Shown here in pieces: positions 11,508 through 23,745 of a stretch of DNA of 64,000 bases (positions within the stretch are counted from its first letter, which is position 1; every line of letters begins with the position of its first letter). A model generated the notes under the pieces. The model was not told the DNA's origin and did not search any database. It saw nothing but the letters and a program-made list of their open reading frames with translations. The stretch is from Podospora comata (lineage: Eukaryota > Ascomycota > Sordariomycetes > Sordariales > Podosporaceae): contig CP071493.1 in assembly GCA_017354895.1 (NCBI GenBank), forward strand, positions 1,178,001-1,242,000, given 5' to 3'. The translations under genes and the position numbers were made by a program.

Positions 11508-14500
11508 CTAATCAACCTCATCATTATCCCCCTCATCAACAATCACATTCCTGACCCTGAACCCCGAGCTCTCCACAAACCACCTCCTCGCCAACCCCAT
11601 CCTCTTCGCAGCCTTAAGCTGCTCATACCCAGCATCCCCCCCACCAACCATCACCATCGGAATCGGATGCCTCCTCGCAAACCCAGCAGGCGTCACCTGG
11701 ACCTCATCCAGCAACGGCCTGATCAACCCCGCTTGCTCCCTCAGATGCGCCGCCGACGACGACTCGGCCCCGTCATCATCTGACACAACCACCACCAGCT
11801 GCAGTGACCTGAACGAGGGCGAAAATGCGGGAATGTTGGCCAGCTTGGTCGAAAAGTTGCACCCGCCCCTGCGGATGACGATGACCTGGTGGTCTCGGGG
11901 GGCAGAGTCGGGGAGGACGGCGTCGCAGGCAGTGCCGGCCGCGTAAATCGTCGACCAGGGGAAGTGCTCTATCGGGACGGGTCCAAACTCGGGGATGCGA
12001 GGCGCGCGGGGTGGGATGGTGTGCGCTGGTAGAGGGGCGGCGCCCAGCCCTGTGGGGGTGACTGCTGTTTGGTTTATCACCAGGTTGTAGGGCAGGGCCT
12101 TTTTGGGGGTGGACGACCTAAGCCCCGGGATGGAGGTGGCGTCTGGGAGCTGGAGGTCCAATGAGGCAGCAATTTGGTTGAAGAGTGCTTTGACCATGGA
12201 GCCAAAAGCTGGAACAGAGACCCGGGGAGAGGCAACGGGGGGAAGCTCGGCCTTGGCGAGAAGGTCTTGTAGGAGGTCTGCGTCGAGCTCTTCGAGGTCT
12301 TCTTCTTCATGGGTGTCTTCTGTTTGAGACAGTGGATGTTGGCCAGCTTTGCTCCCATCGTCACTGGCCGCGGGCTCATCAAGCAGATTGATTTGATGTA
12401 ACTGTTGGAGTTTGGCGAGAACGGGGTCCTTGATCAGCGAGAATCTTGGATCTTGGATCTCGCCCAGTATCGCCCGGTCAAAGATGATGGATTCGTCCTT
12501 GCCCAGCAAAACGCCATTAACTTTGCTGACCCGCCACTCACGCTCACCAGTACCACTATCCTCCAGACGCAGTGACATCTTGAGTCCCGATAGGCTGGAA
12601 ACACGGATACGATCCGCACTTAATCTTTCCAGATTCTGACTGCCCAGTAGAAAGTTGAAGGAGCTGCCTCCAACAGCCTGCTGCGCGTTCGAGGCGAATT
12701 CCAGGGTCACCTCCTCTGGCTGGTACAGTTTGGCGCAGGTGCCATTGTCAGGCATAAGCTCTGCAGGGAGTGTCCACGGATAAAGCGTGTAGTTTGAGCG
12801 AGCCATGTGTTGACCAGACATTTGCCCTGCATCGATAGCGTAGGCGGAAGTTGGGGAAAGCTGGTGAAGATCCAACAAGCGCGCGGCGTGGTAAATGTCA
12901 TCTCTTGCTGCAACGACCGACCCTGATAATGGCGTGGTTTGGGGCCGTGGCGGGCATGTGTTTGTGTACTCCTCGTTAGGATAGACAGTCAAGTATTTGC
13001 GAGGTGACCGTTGTCGGCGAGGACTGTCTTTTGGCGGAGCCTTGGGAATAATGAGTGGGTGTCCCTCGGTTGTGAAAACATAAGGGGCATCCAAAGAGTT
13101 TAGCGGGTGTTCGTCGTCAAAGAGCAAGTACATGTATTTGGCGGTCTCTCCGAGGAAAAAGCTTTCCATGCGGTCGCTCTTTTCGCCATCCAAAACGTTT
13201 TGCAGGCCTGCCCAGCCGCAAGGGGTCCAGCAACGTCTCGTGATATCCCGCAACACCATCTCACCAACGTACAGGTACCAGGGGTCTTTGGTGGCGCGAT
13301 ATATGTGGTATGTCGACTCGATGAACTCTGGCCGCAGTGGCCACCAGCTGAGTCCACCCTCAACTGTCTTGTCACGAAGTGAGTACCGCTCAGGAAGCGC
13401 AGCATACCTCGTCCATATGGCGGTGTATAAGAGGTTTGTCTCAATGGCTTCCTCAACCTCACCAGCGAGGACAAGGAGCCCCGAGTAATACGCGCCCAGG
13501 CTGTCAACCCAATTGGATACTAAAGATCCTGTCCAAAGGTTAACGTTGTCATAGTGGGGGTGGTCTTTTTCATTGTAAAGATGGCGCTTGATGGCTGCGT
13601 GTGCAAGATGCCATGCTTCCAAAAACGAATCGGCCGAGTTTTCGGCATCGTTCAGGGGAGGGAAAAGAGCGTTGGGATCCAACCAGTTGTCACTGTCGAT
13701 GCCGCCCCTGTGTTTGCGTGCAGGAGCCGTCCGGTTAGGGGGCTCATGTCCAGAGAGTAGAATATGTGACTTCAAAGCATACTCGAAAAAGCTGTCAGCG
13801 CCCGCACCAATGACGGCATAAGCTCCGATCCAGTGGCCTTGCTCGGCATCCACACCAGCCCCTATAAGTCCTATCTGGCTTTTTCTATACCAGACAGCCC
13901 AGAAGGCACGTTTTGCAAGTTGCTCGAATCGCGGGTCGCCGGTCAGACGACTCAGAACTGTAAACTCGAGCACCAGTGACCCCGCGCCAGCGCTACACGT
14001 TTCCGTTATCTCCAGTGGGCCTTCTGGTGGGTTCATGGGTGCATTCTCATGCATGGGTGAGTTGGTATAAAAGGGGATGCCATGGCGGAGGTTGACACGC
14101 GGGTATGGCATTCCCGTCTTGGTGTAAAAGGCCGGCAAGAGCCTCTGTCCCAGATCCAGTGCTAATCTCAAAATTTGCCCATCGTACTTGAACCCGTTTG
14201 GCCAAACGATTGGTTGCGAATATAAGGGGTCATCCGTCTCGATATGGCGAGGTTTGTATCCGGTTATCGGCAGCGCGCCCACGGCAAACAAATGGGCACT
14301 GAGAAGCCCACCAAGGCCTCGAATCACCGTCTCAAAGACTTGGACCTTGCTGTCGACATCGAAGCCACGACCACGCTGGCCTACTCCTGAAGGTCCAGGG
14401 CTTCCATCTCCGTACTGTTCGACCAAGGCGGCTACCCCATGCTGGAAATCTGCAAGGGCTTTCGGCCCAGTGCCTCGATCATCTGGTGGCGCAGAAGCCA

Positions 14501-15013
14501 AGATAGCCAAGGTTGAGAGGCTGTCTATTAGCGTGAGTGAGTAGTTGCCCAGCACGTCATTGAGCTCGACATTTCGTGGGTTTTTCGCATCGCGGGTCAG
14601 TGGGACACATGATACTGGACGGAGCTTGGGTGGTTAGATGTTAGCTCTGATAAAGTTACAAAGTAATCAATGATGGCGCAAATATGAATGCATACCTCGT
14701 CCTCGGGGAAGGCAATATCCATATAATTATCAAAGCCATGGTAAAACATGTCAACGGTCTCCTGGCGTAACTCTTTTATCCTGTCTGTTGACATGGCCGC
14801 AACCCCGACGTGGCCAGGGGCCAGCATCACCGCCACAAGACACCATAGTAGCATATTCCACCCTATCCACGGTATTGGGCGGAGAATCGGCCGTGTGAAT
14901 GTCATGGTACTCTCGGGGGGCATCTGGGCGCGGGCAGATGCGTCAATGGGAATTTGGGTTGCGTCGGATCGGGAGCCGCCATCGCTAAGCAAATCGCGAT
15001 GGTCGTGGTCCAT
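11508..15013 (-). CDS. EDEM/Htm1-type GH47 alpha-1,2-mannosidase with PA domain
   Basis: Two exons, 15013-14696 and 14624-11508, around a 71 bp intron (donor GTATGC, branch CTAAC, acceptor CCAAG, phase 0). The product is 1144 residues. A hydrophobic signal/anchor lies near residues 50-73, placing it in the ER lumen. The GH47 domain spans about residues 76-630: FYHGFDNYM and FPEDELRPVSC at its start, ITETCSAGAGSLVLEF (~311-326), RPEFIESTYHIYRATKDP and the terminal FTTEGHPL (~623-630). These match EDEM rather than Golgi Mns1-type enzymes. After ~350 less conserved residues comes a PA domain (~995-1120) with RRGGCNF. Known: EDEM/Htm1 proteins trim mannose from misfolded glycoproteins to mark them for ER-associated degradation; human EDEM3 also carries a PA domain. 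No HDEL-like signal is seen (end DNDEVD). Start could also be Met31 or Met37. The junction was verified codon by codon. Confidence 0.93.
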
Positions 15014-18000
15014 GCCGAAAGGGCATCATACAAAGTAAAGCCCGGGCGACCACATGGGGTTACTGTCCAAGTGTCGTGTCGTTGCGATCGTGCCGTCACC
15101 AATAATGCCACCTGGACAGCTTTCAAGGTTCGCGAGTTCCAGCTGTTGGAGGCTTGGCGTCAGCCATTGCTGCTGTGGTGTCAAGGAAGGCGTTGCTGTC
15201 CTTCTGGAAGGACCCGCTTTTCCTGGCTCTCGAGACTTGGCAATTCACTGATGAGATGGATTACGTAAACCAGGCCATCAAGGTGCCCGTGTGCGTGACA
15301 ACGAGCGCCCACAGAGCAAATCCACAATCGAAGCTCTCATGGGACTTTGGATGAGTTGGCACTGCTAAGGCTCTCGTGGTTATAGTTTCAACATAAACTT
15401 TGACCGAAATGTCAAGATTGTCAATCCACCAAGCCGCCAGCCACATCACCATGAAGAAACGAGGTTCGGCTGTGTCGTACAAACGCAACGCTGGGAACGA
15501 GCCAGCTATTATGAGATAGATCGAAAGGCTCTCTTAAGTGAGGCTACTATCGAGTCTCTATGTTCAAGAAAATCTAGGTGGTTACTCTAATAGTCGGGAC
15601 TAATCCTTCGTTGTACACAGTGCACCCTCTTGGAGTTCGCGGCCGTTGGTCAACGGTTTGCCCACTGGAATGAACAGCCGCCAGCCCTCTCAAGTATTCC
15701 AAGTCTCAGTGACTTGTGACAACTTTTGTTACTTTGCTGCAGCTCGTTTCTTTGCCTTCTACCAAGCTGTATGCACACACCCACACACCTATCCCAACCA
15801 CATCAGCCGCCAATCTCCAGTTCGTTATCTTCACCTTCTTTGTGTTTACGTTCCCCAACTGACGAAGTTATGTGTGGGATGACTCTGTTCTGTCAAAGTG
15901 GCAAACGGGTAAGAATACCTCACCACCCCGTGGACCTGACCTGCGACAGGCAAGCCGCTGTCACGAACAGTGATCGTTGCTTTCAAAGCTCTCACCAGTC
16001 CTCGCCCCCAACTGGTGAAAACATGGTAACCAATCCTCGGCAGAACTCAAGCTACAAGCCGCCGAGGTATCACCTGCACCTGGTATGGACTTGCGAGAAT
16101 TGTTCAAGGCAGCTAGCAGCGTGGCTTGTTCCAGCAACCGGAGTGGCGGATCCTGAAGAGCACAAAGTCCAGTCCAGGCCTATCACACCACGCTACCCCG
16201 GCGGATGATCTCGAGCCGTCCACGCCCATGCATATCAGTCCAGGTTCAGCTTTTCGCGAATGAATCCGTTTGTCCGTCGTTCGGCGGCCGTGTGAGATGT
16301 CCCGCTTTCTCCTTAGTAATTTGTGCCATGTGCATATTGTACAAACGAGAAGGATTCACTGAGGTCAATGCTCTAATATTGGTAGATTGAGCTGTGTGAA
16401 AATACCCGAGTTACCCGACGTCCGGCTGTCTCGTCTCGATTCAGTATTGTCGGCATGCGGCACAGCGGCTTGTGGGTGGTCGAAAGGAGCTATCTCAGTT
16501 AACTCCGAGTACCTACCTACGATTGGAAGAGGGTGATTGCACAGATAGATGGGGAGCGGTACGGGCTCCATGATCAGCAATTTAGAAAGTGGTTCAGGCG
16601 CCTAATAATTTTGGAAATGGGCTCGGTTTCTTTTTAGTTTTTTTTTGGTTTTTTTTTGGGGGGTTGGGGGGGGGTGTGCTCGGTAGTTGCCGTTATCTCG
16701 GGCTGGTCAGAGTCCTTCGCCCCCATTGCACTCAAAACCGCGTGAGTGGGTATGTAATCCTCGAGATAGCTATTGTCGATGGGGTTCGCCCGGGTGTTAT
16801 TGGTTGTGGAACAGGAGCGTTCAATGTGTGAGAAACTGAAACTGCCTCCGCGTTTGAACTCTATACATGTGCACCCAAACGGAGAGGGTTATGCAGACAG
16901 GTATCACTGCGGATGCTGAATCAGTATCCTATTCGGAACTGGCATCTGGTTGCCCATCACCTGCGTGCAGTCGTCAGTTTGAAACAAGTATGAATTTGCT
17001 GGTAGGTGCGCAAACTCTCAAGTTGGCAAGAGTAGACGGTAAGTTACTCGTCAGGCATTAGCAAAAGAAAGCTTGACTCCAACTTGCTTTACGTCGAAGA
17101 AACGGAAGTCTTGACCAGTTGCTGTTATCTACCTATGTTCAAGAAATATACGGCAAGGGCCAACAAGAGCAAGCATCTCCTGTCGAGGTGGAGCAGGAAG
17201 AGACAGAAGGAATCAGATGAGAGTGATCAGAGGCGGCTAGTGTAATTCTTGTCCCGCCGTTAGACTTTTAAAGGCTTACTCCCCTTTTTACCTCGCGCTG
17301 CCTGTATCTGCCGTGGGTCGAGGCACGTGTCCGCGAGACTCCATGACGGCAGTTGGGCTCCTGTCTTCACAGTAGGTACTCCGTTCTCGCCTTCCCAGCA
17401 GCGCAGACGGGGTTCATCAGCCCGCTCTTTTCCCTTGGACTGGGCTCTCAACTGAACCTGAAATCAACCACGGGCAGGTAGCGAAGAGAGGCTCTACTTT
17501 CCCAGAGGTATAAACCACCCCTCGGGAAGAGATTGTTTGACACATCACCAGCTTTGTTTCCCGGCATGTTGGATTCGAGGCGTGAGGTTCGTTGTCGAGG
17601 TCCGTACTGGCATGATATCGACATGCAGTCCATATGCAAAGGACTGGAAATATCAACACACTGGTCTGGTATACTTGACCCGCTCATCGACAGTAGAAAC
17701 CCAATGGAGTTTACATCCCATGATGAATCGTCATGCTCCCTTTTCTCTATCTCTGTCCCGTTACAGGCTGTACGATAACTGATTTCCTACACTGTGTATC
17801 GTTCAATTCATTTCATATCTATGCGTTAGTTTGTCCAACCAACTCCAAATGTTCTTTTTGTTACAGATCACAACTGACAGAAACCTCCACCAACACATCT
17901 CACGGCGCTTGTTTCACATCGGACTTGTTGCTCGCACTCTTGCATTCCCGCTCTCCACCCGCAACGGCAACCCGCATCTCGGGATTCCATTCCACACTGT

Positions 18001-19243
18001 TGGGATGACTTTTTGGCTGTTGGTGGCTTACTGCTTTCTCACTGTGTTTGCGACATGGTCCGATCCCCCAGCATTTTCCGCACTTTTTGTGTAACGGACA
18101 TCTCACAACAAGCTTTCTTTGTTCCCGCAAACCCGTCCGTTGGAATGACGGGAGGGGGTTTGTTGGCTGCTGTCTCATGAACTGAGACTTGTTGGTGTTT
18201 TTTTTTCGGTATTTTACCAACAGAAAGAACAAACACACCTCACACACCCATAGCTTCGGTGTGGGGTGCAGACGGAGGTGGTCATGGGACCCGACACGTG
18301 ATGTTCTTCATCTTCATCACTTCACCTCCGAGGTCGTTGTCAAAGCTGACACCGATCTCGGGGTTCGGAACCACAATGATACCGGATGATTCGTCAATTC
18401 GCGATCTCCGATGTCTTGCTCAGGAAGCATCCATATCCGAAGAAAGAGATGCACATGCAGCTCTCGGATCTCTGTCTTGTTTCCGACCATGTTTCCGAGT
18501 TGAAAGATTCGAGAACTTGGTGAACAGGCAGGCCGCAACATGGCGCCGTATCCGTCATGAAACCCACATCGTCCTGTTTTTTTCGTTTCATGGTGTTGCC
18601 AACCAGCATCTTTCTCAACGCCTTTCGGCAAAAGTCTTCAGAGACTGTGTGATATGTTGTTACAGCCTCTCTACTCTCCAACGTGTGCCTCGCAAGATCC
18701 CAGACAAAAGAACCGCCCGCCTAGCCTTCGGTCCTTCTCTGCGGCGCAAAACTCCCTTGGGGCTGTGAACTTTGCTCCTCCCAAGAAAAAAAATAGGCGA
18801 TACCGAAACGCCTGACTGTGTGTGTCTCTCTCTCTCTCACACACAGTTGCATCTGCTTCGCCAAAGAAAATGGCTGGGCCTCATCGAGATCGATGCAAGA
18901 TGCTGGCAACAACATTGATGATAACGACAGCAACAACAAAAGCCCCGATAACTTTCGGTCCCATTCCCCGCCCATCTCCCGAAAACAAAAACCAAAAATC
19001 ACACTTCACATGCTTTTTAATAGAGCGACGAGCCTCTTTCCCTTTTCTGACCCTCGCACTACAACTCTCCCCAAGGAAACTATCACCTCGTAAATCTCGT
19101 GTCGTAACCTGTATGCAACGCAGTTCCCCCGATTCATGTTTCTAGTGCATGTCAAGGGGAGTTGTTTTAGCTCTTTAAGGTGAGGTCCGGGCTTCCTTCC
19201 CTTCCCCCCTCCCCCTCCCCGTTCCCACTTGGTGTGGGAAAGT

Positions 19244-19266
19244 CCGTAATCCGGGCCGTAATCCGG
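19244..19266. promoter_or_regulatory. Two tandem CCG-N5-CGG sites
   Basis: CCGTAATCCGG occurs twice, at 19244-19254 and 19256-19266, in a 12 bp register. Each copy is a CCG/CGG pair separated by five bases, the architecture bound by Zn2Cys6 dimers. The sites lie in a GC-rich island inside a pyrimidine-rich intergenic region. Binding by any specific factor is inference. Confidence 0.45.
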
Positions 19267-19314
19267 ATCCCGGGGTGTGACCTAGCCAAGGAACCCCCCG
19301 CGTTGGGCTTGAGG

Positions 19315-19346
19315 GGCGGACCCCGCCGACTCGGCGGTGATCCGCC
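19315..19346. repeat. GC-rich inverted repeat (hairpin)
   Basis: GGCGGA at 19315-19320 pairs with TCCGCC at 19341-19346; inside, CCGCC pairs with GGCGG around GACTC. This gives an 11 bp GC-rich stem with a small internal loop and a 5-base apical loop. It sits about 50 bp from the paired CCG-N5-CGG sites. Confidence 0.6.
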
Positions 19347-20000
19347 CACCCGCCCGGCGCTAAAACACGCTGTCCACGGTGGGTGACGCCAGTGACGATA
19401 GCGTTAACTTGGCGGCGAGGGGGAGTTGTATTAGTTTGAAATACGGTTTTTTAATACACTATGATACCAGGCCGTGTTTTTTTTTATGGCAACGTTACAG
19501 GAACCACCACCAAACAACCAGCCCCCAATTTCCCCCCCCCCCGGTGATGGTGCACAGTACTTTTGTTTTCCCGGGTAGGTATGGTTTTATGGTCCGGGGT
19601 TTGGGGTTGTTTTCTCGAGGAACAAGGGGGAAAAGCCACAATACAGTTACAGTGTGTGATATCAAAGATCAAAGCCTTCCTCACCTCGTCCTCGAGTAGA
19701 AGGTCCGCTTGGGTCAAATCGGCCTGAAGGATATTGCTCACCCCGTAGCAACGCGGTTGAACACGATGTTTTTGCTTGCCAATTTCCAAGAAAAGGGGGC
19801 TGTGTAAAAACCAAAAAAAAAACCAGAGCAGCAAGCAAGCAGGCCACTTCATCGACGACGCGCCGCTAATGGGCCGGCGCGCCAGAGACATTAGGACCTT
19901 GCAGCAACTGATTTCGTTGTCGTTGTCAATCAATTCTCCACTTGGCACGGCAGAGGGGGGAAATGCTTCGCTCTTCGCTGTTCGAAAGCGACCCCCAAGA

Positions 20001-20060
20001 TTTTCCCCTTTTTCTTCTTTTTTTATTTTTTTTGTTTTTTTTGTTTTTTTGCTTTTTTTA
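20001..20060. repeat. T-rich low-complexity tract
   Basis: About 60 bases made almost only of T with scattered C, A and G. Such tracts exclude nucleosomes and often mark fungal promoters, though no gene start is recognised beside it. Confidence 0.7.
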
Positions 20061-21759
20061 ACAAACCAAGTTTAGCTAGCCTTGGGTTCCTTTGCTTGAC
20101 GTTCCGCTGGGGCTTACTTGCTTGTTGTTAAGCATCATCATGCATTTTACGGCAATGGTTTGTTGTTGTTTTCTTGTCCCCGACGAATATCGGACATTAA
20201 GAACAACAACCAATAGGAATGATGATATCTTTTCCTCTTCGACAAAGAAAGCTCACCGCCGTCCGCTGAGCAGCAAGTCTAGCCCAAGCAAGTCACAGTG
20301 GCTTGCTGAGGGAGATACGGTTAGAAAAGTTCCCGTGGGATTCCGCTCCCAGCTTGCAGAAAATCACGATGAGTTTCTCACGTGATAGATGACGAGTCGT
20401 CCCCCCAAGACTGGTAGCGTAGCGTTTGTGACCGTTTGTGGGCTTAGGGGCGCAACTTGTCGTTGACACTTGCTTAAAACCGGTAGCGTGGTATGTGAGG
20501 CTCTTGTGCTCTGCCCCACGAGCAGGGTCCGGTTTGGGCGATTTAGCCCCCGTCGGTCATCGGGGTGTGGGTTAAATAGAGAGTCTGAGACTTATACTGG
20601 ATCACAACTGCTGGGTTTTGTCGACGGCGAGAGAAAGAGAGAGAGATGGGGACAGAAAATGCAAGAGAAAGGGGATAATCGTACCGAATACGCATCACTT
20701 GTTCGAGCGAGAAAATCTATCTCCTCTCATTCGTTCGGTCGTATCGTGGAGATACTAAAGTTGGCAAAAAGGTGATGCATGTCTGCAGTTTAAGAGCAAT
20801 GTCCCAAAATGGAAATTCTTGAGTGCTTATTTCTTGATCCACCAGCCCTACGGGGTTTGACACGGACATTGAGAGGTGGGTTTCTCAACTGAGAGCGGGG
20901 GAAAGCATCAGGAGTCTGTCACTCTCTCTGCTTCTCGAAATAATGTGTCGGTTCTTCATTCAGAAGAATGTCTCTGATTGGTATTCCACAAGACATGTCA
21001 GATCCTTAAACAGTCTTGCGCCGGGTGTTCAGTCTGACTGCATTAAAACATCATCTCTGCCCATGCTGCACGACAAATCTGTAGCAGAAACTGGTGGTTG
21101 CACTGCCATCCCGTGCTACCACGAACCCTCTCCACAGTGACACCCAGCCCCCTCTCCTCTCGGATTGGCGCGACTCCGCACGCAAAACAGGCAGCCGCTC
21201 TCGGTGATTCTGCCCAGATCGAGAGTGGGAGCGAAAGGTGAAGCAAATGTACAGCAAGATGCGAGAAGAATCAGAGATTATTCAAGTTTTTTGTTCAATT
21301 TCTGTCAATTTGCGACAAAAGTTTCGGGAGATACAGCTCTGAGAGAGCCTTCTCATATATCCTTAAAAAAAAAAAATTAAAAAAAAAAAAGAACAAATAG
21401 CCTGCCCGACCAATGGTATCTATACGTATCTGCGGTGCTTTGCCTCCCCCAAGTGTGAATCCATCCTATATTGGTGACGCCGTCCGAAACACCATGCCCC
21501 CCCCACCACCGTTACCGAACCACACAAAAAATTGAAAGCTACTCTGAATTGGCTTTGTGTTTGAGCCCAGAACAAGACAAAGGTGAATATGTGAAAATGT
21601 TGAGGGTTGTGTACGCGCGAGCATTAGTTATTTCTCCACTCTTTTGCCGAACCCAATGGTGTGTGTGTAATGTAAAGCCGATCTGTGAAACGTGTTGATG
21701 AACGAATAAAAGTACAGAATATGTGCATTCTTGTGTGAAAAAAAAAGGTATAGTGTTGT

Positions 21760-23745
21760 TTATTGGGCATATGTGGCTCTTGTCTGCATCATTTGTTCGC
21801 AGGCTTGTCGAGCGACACGCTCGCTTCGGTGATGACTCGGCTCGCGGGCTGCCGAGTGTTGCGATGCGGCGTCGTCCTCATAAGCAAGCTCCATAGATTC
21901 GGGGCTCATGCTGTCTTCGACTTTGGGGGTCTTGTTAAAGATTTGGTCGAGATAGTCGTTTTCTTGTTCCGAGCTAAATTGGGGGGCGGTGCTGGCGTCG
22001 TCGCTCATCATGTCGTAAGAGGCCTGTCGTGCCGCCGCCGCCGCTGCGACGTGGTGAGCATGACCCTGGAAGGCAGGGTGATGGAGACCGAGCCCGTTCG
22101 ACCAGTCACCCATGACATGTGTGTTGTGATGGCTGTTTTGCGAAGTGGCCCTTCGACGGGCTGCTTTGTTCTTGCGCCGTCTTGTACCAGTCTTCTGATC
22201 AATTGTGGGCTCCTCCATACCAAGCTTGACAAGCATGGCCTCGATGTGCTGTGGCTTCCAGTCCCAAACGCGACAGCCACCGCTTTCCTTCATGCGTGCA
22301 AGTATAAGTTGATATCTCTTTTCCTCGTAGTATCGGTGGGCTTCCATAAGTCGCTCGATCTGGAAGCACTGGTTAGCAAAGGAAGACGGAGTCAAACATT
22401 ACATATCAGACTGCGCTTACCTCTCTCTTCGGCCAAACACCATACTTGGCAACGGCACGCGAGACCTTCATCTGAAGAGCCGCCTTTTCCCAGTTGCCTT
22501 GGTGCTTCTCCGAGTACTTAGCCTTCATCTCTTCCCACATGCCCTTCCCCTTCTCCGAGATGAACTCTTTCCGGAGCTGGAAGAGATACTTGTCATCATC
22601 GGGTGCATCGTCCCGCAGTGTGAGCTCGTCCTGATCACCATCATTCAATTGACCATTCGCGCCTGATTCTGAACCTATTTGAGGTGTTGACTTGGGTGTG
22701 CGAGCTGGTTTTCGTGCCGGTGACGGCTTCTTGCGCTGCTGGGGTCTTCTTCCGGGACTAAGAGCCGCGTGAGACGGGTAGCCGCCGAGTAATATAGAGG
22801 GATCACGTAAGTCTTCAATGCCTCCAATTCTGGGGGTCGTGTCTGGCCTAAAGTGGGATGGGTTTGGCTGAGCTAAGACGGGAGCGTGTCCGCCGTTGGA
22901 AGGCATGCGATGGTGCATGTGTGGCGGCTGACCCAGATACGGTCCCGACGGCCCCACGTCAACATTGAAGGCGTGGTACTCCTGGAAAGGCTGGTGTATT
23001 ATCTCCCCGTTGTTGGCCGAAACATTGTAGGATCCAAGATAGGGGTCGATTGGCGGTGGAACCTCAGATTTGGGAGAGGATGGGTGGTGGCTCATTGGGG
23101 GAGAGTGAGCCATGTACATGTCAAAATGCCCTCCCTCGGTGGCCGCAGGATGGACTGTCATAGGAGAGGATCCCTGGCTGCTGTTGTTGACGTCGTAACC
23201 GCTGTAGTACATCTTGGATGAGTTTGGGGGTGTTGGGACTTGTGGTCCAGGAATGGCCGACTGCGAATGGTAATTTCTCATCGGTGGCTTTGAGGTGGCT
23301 CTTTGCTGCAAAGGCGGACTGCCGGCTCCAGAAACTGGCGTGAGGAGTGTCGAGTCTGCAGCGGCTGGGTAGTTGAAAGAAGAGACTCCAGAGATCTGTT
23401 TTGTTCTGGTTAGCCTAGGGTGGATACCGTGAGATTGCTGCCACATACAGCGCTGTAGGGGTCAAGGTCCGGTGACGAGTAAACAACAGAGGCAGGGCCG
23501 CTGGTGCAAGCAGTAGAACCGGGCAAGCTATCGTGATGGTGGTGCGCACTTGGCATGAGATACTGGGCGCTGGTCATGTCGACTGTGATCCGGAGGCGTT
23601 TGAAAGACCTCCTGGGAGAACCGCTTGGAGTGCTGGAGCTGGAGCTGGAGTTGACGGCTTCTTCCGAGTCCGAGCCAAGTTTGTGGCAATCGAGAAAATC
23701 CTCAACAATGGGTGATTCGACGGCTTCCGATCTGTCTTGTTCCAT
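21760..23745 (-). CDS. Putative nuclear regulator with Myb-like tryptophan motif
   Basis: Three exons, 23745-23449, 23395-22421 and 22359-21760, separated by introns of 53 and 61 bp; both junctions are phase 0 with GTATGT/GTAAGC donors and GCTAACC branch sites. The product is 623 residues. The N-terminal ~400 residues are Ser/Pro/His-rich and disordered, with basic patches (PGRRPQQRKKPSPARKPAR). The core straddles exons 2 and 3: helices with Trp spacing in KGMWEEMKAKYSEKHQGNW, then VAKYGVWPKRE joined to IERLMEAHRYYEEKRYQ and VWDWKPQHIEAMLVKLGM. Next is a basic RRRKNKAARRR and an acidic C-terminus. The Trp pattern resembles a Myb/SANT-like fold, so a DNA-binding regulator is likely but inferred. 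I cannot name the family. The frame stays open upstream of Met1 to 24252; that segment holds a donor-like AAG/GTGAGA and is probably 5' UTR with an intron. Confidence 0.8.

Larger units (their letters stand above)
15014..21759. other. 6.7 kb intergenic region with low-complexity tracts and a GC-rich island
   Basis: The left part is the promoter of the minus-strand mannosidase gene; the right part is the 3' flank of the Myb-like gene. I see no frame with recognisable motifs; those at 15726-16208, 18259-18768 and 19484-19948 have random-looking composition. Notable DNA: T/G homopolymer runs near 16628-16676, CT/CA microsatellite near 18823-18846, a GC-rich island at 19195-19385, a T-rich tract at 20001-20060 and A-runs near 21365-21392. 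A long non-coding transcript is possible but not demonstrable here. Confidence 0.5.
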
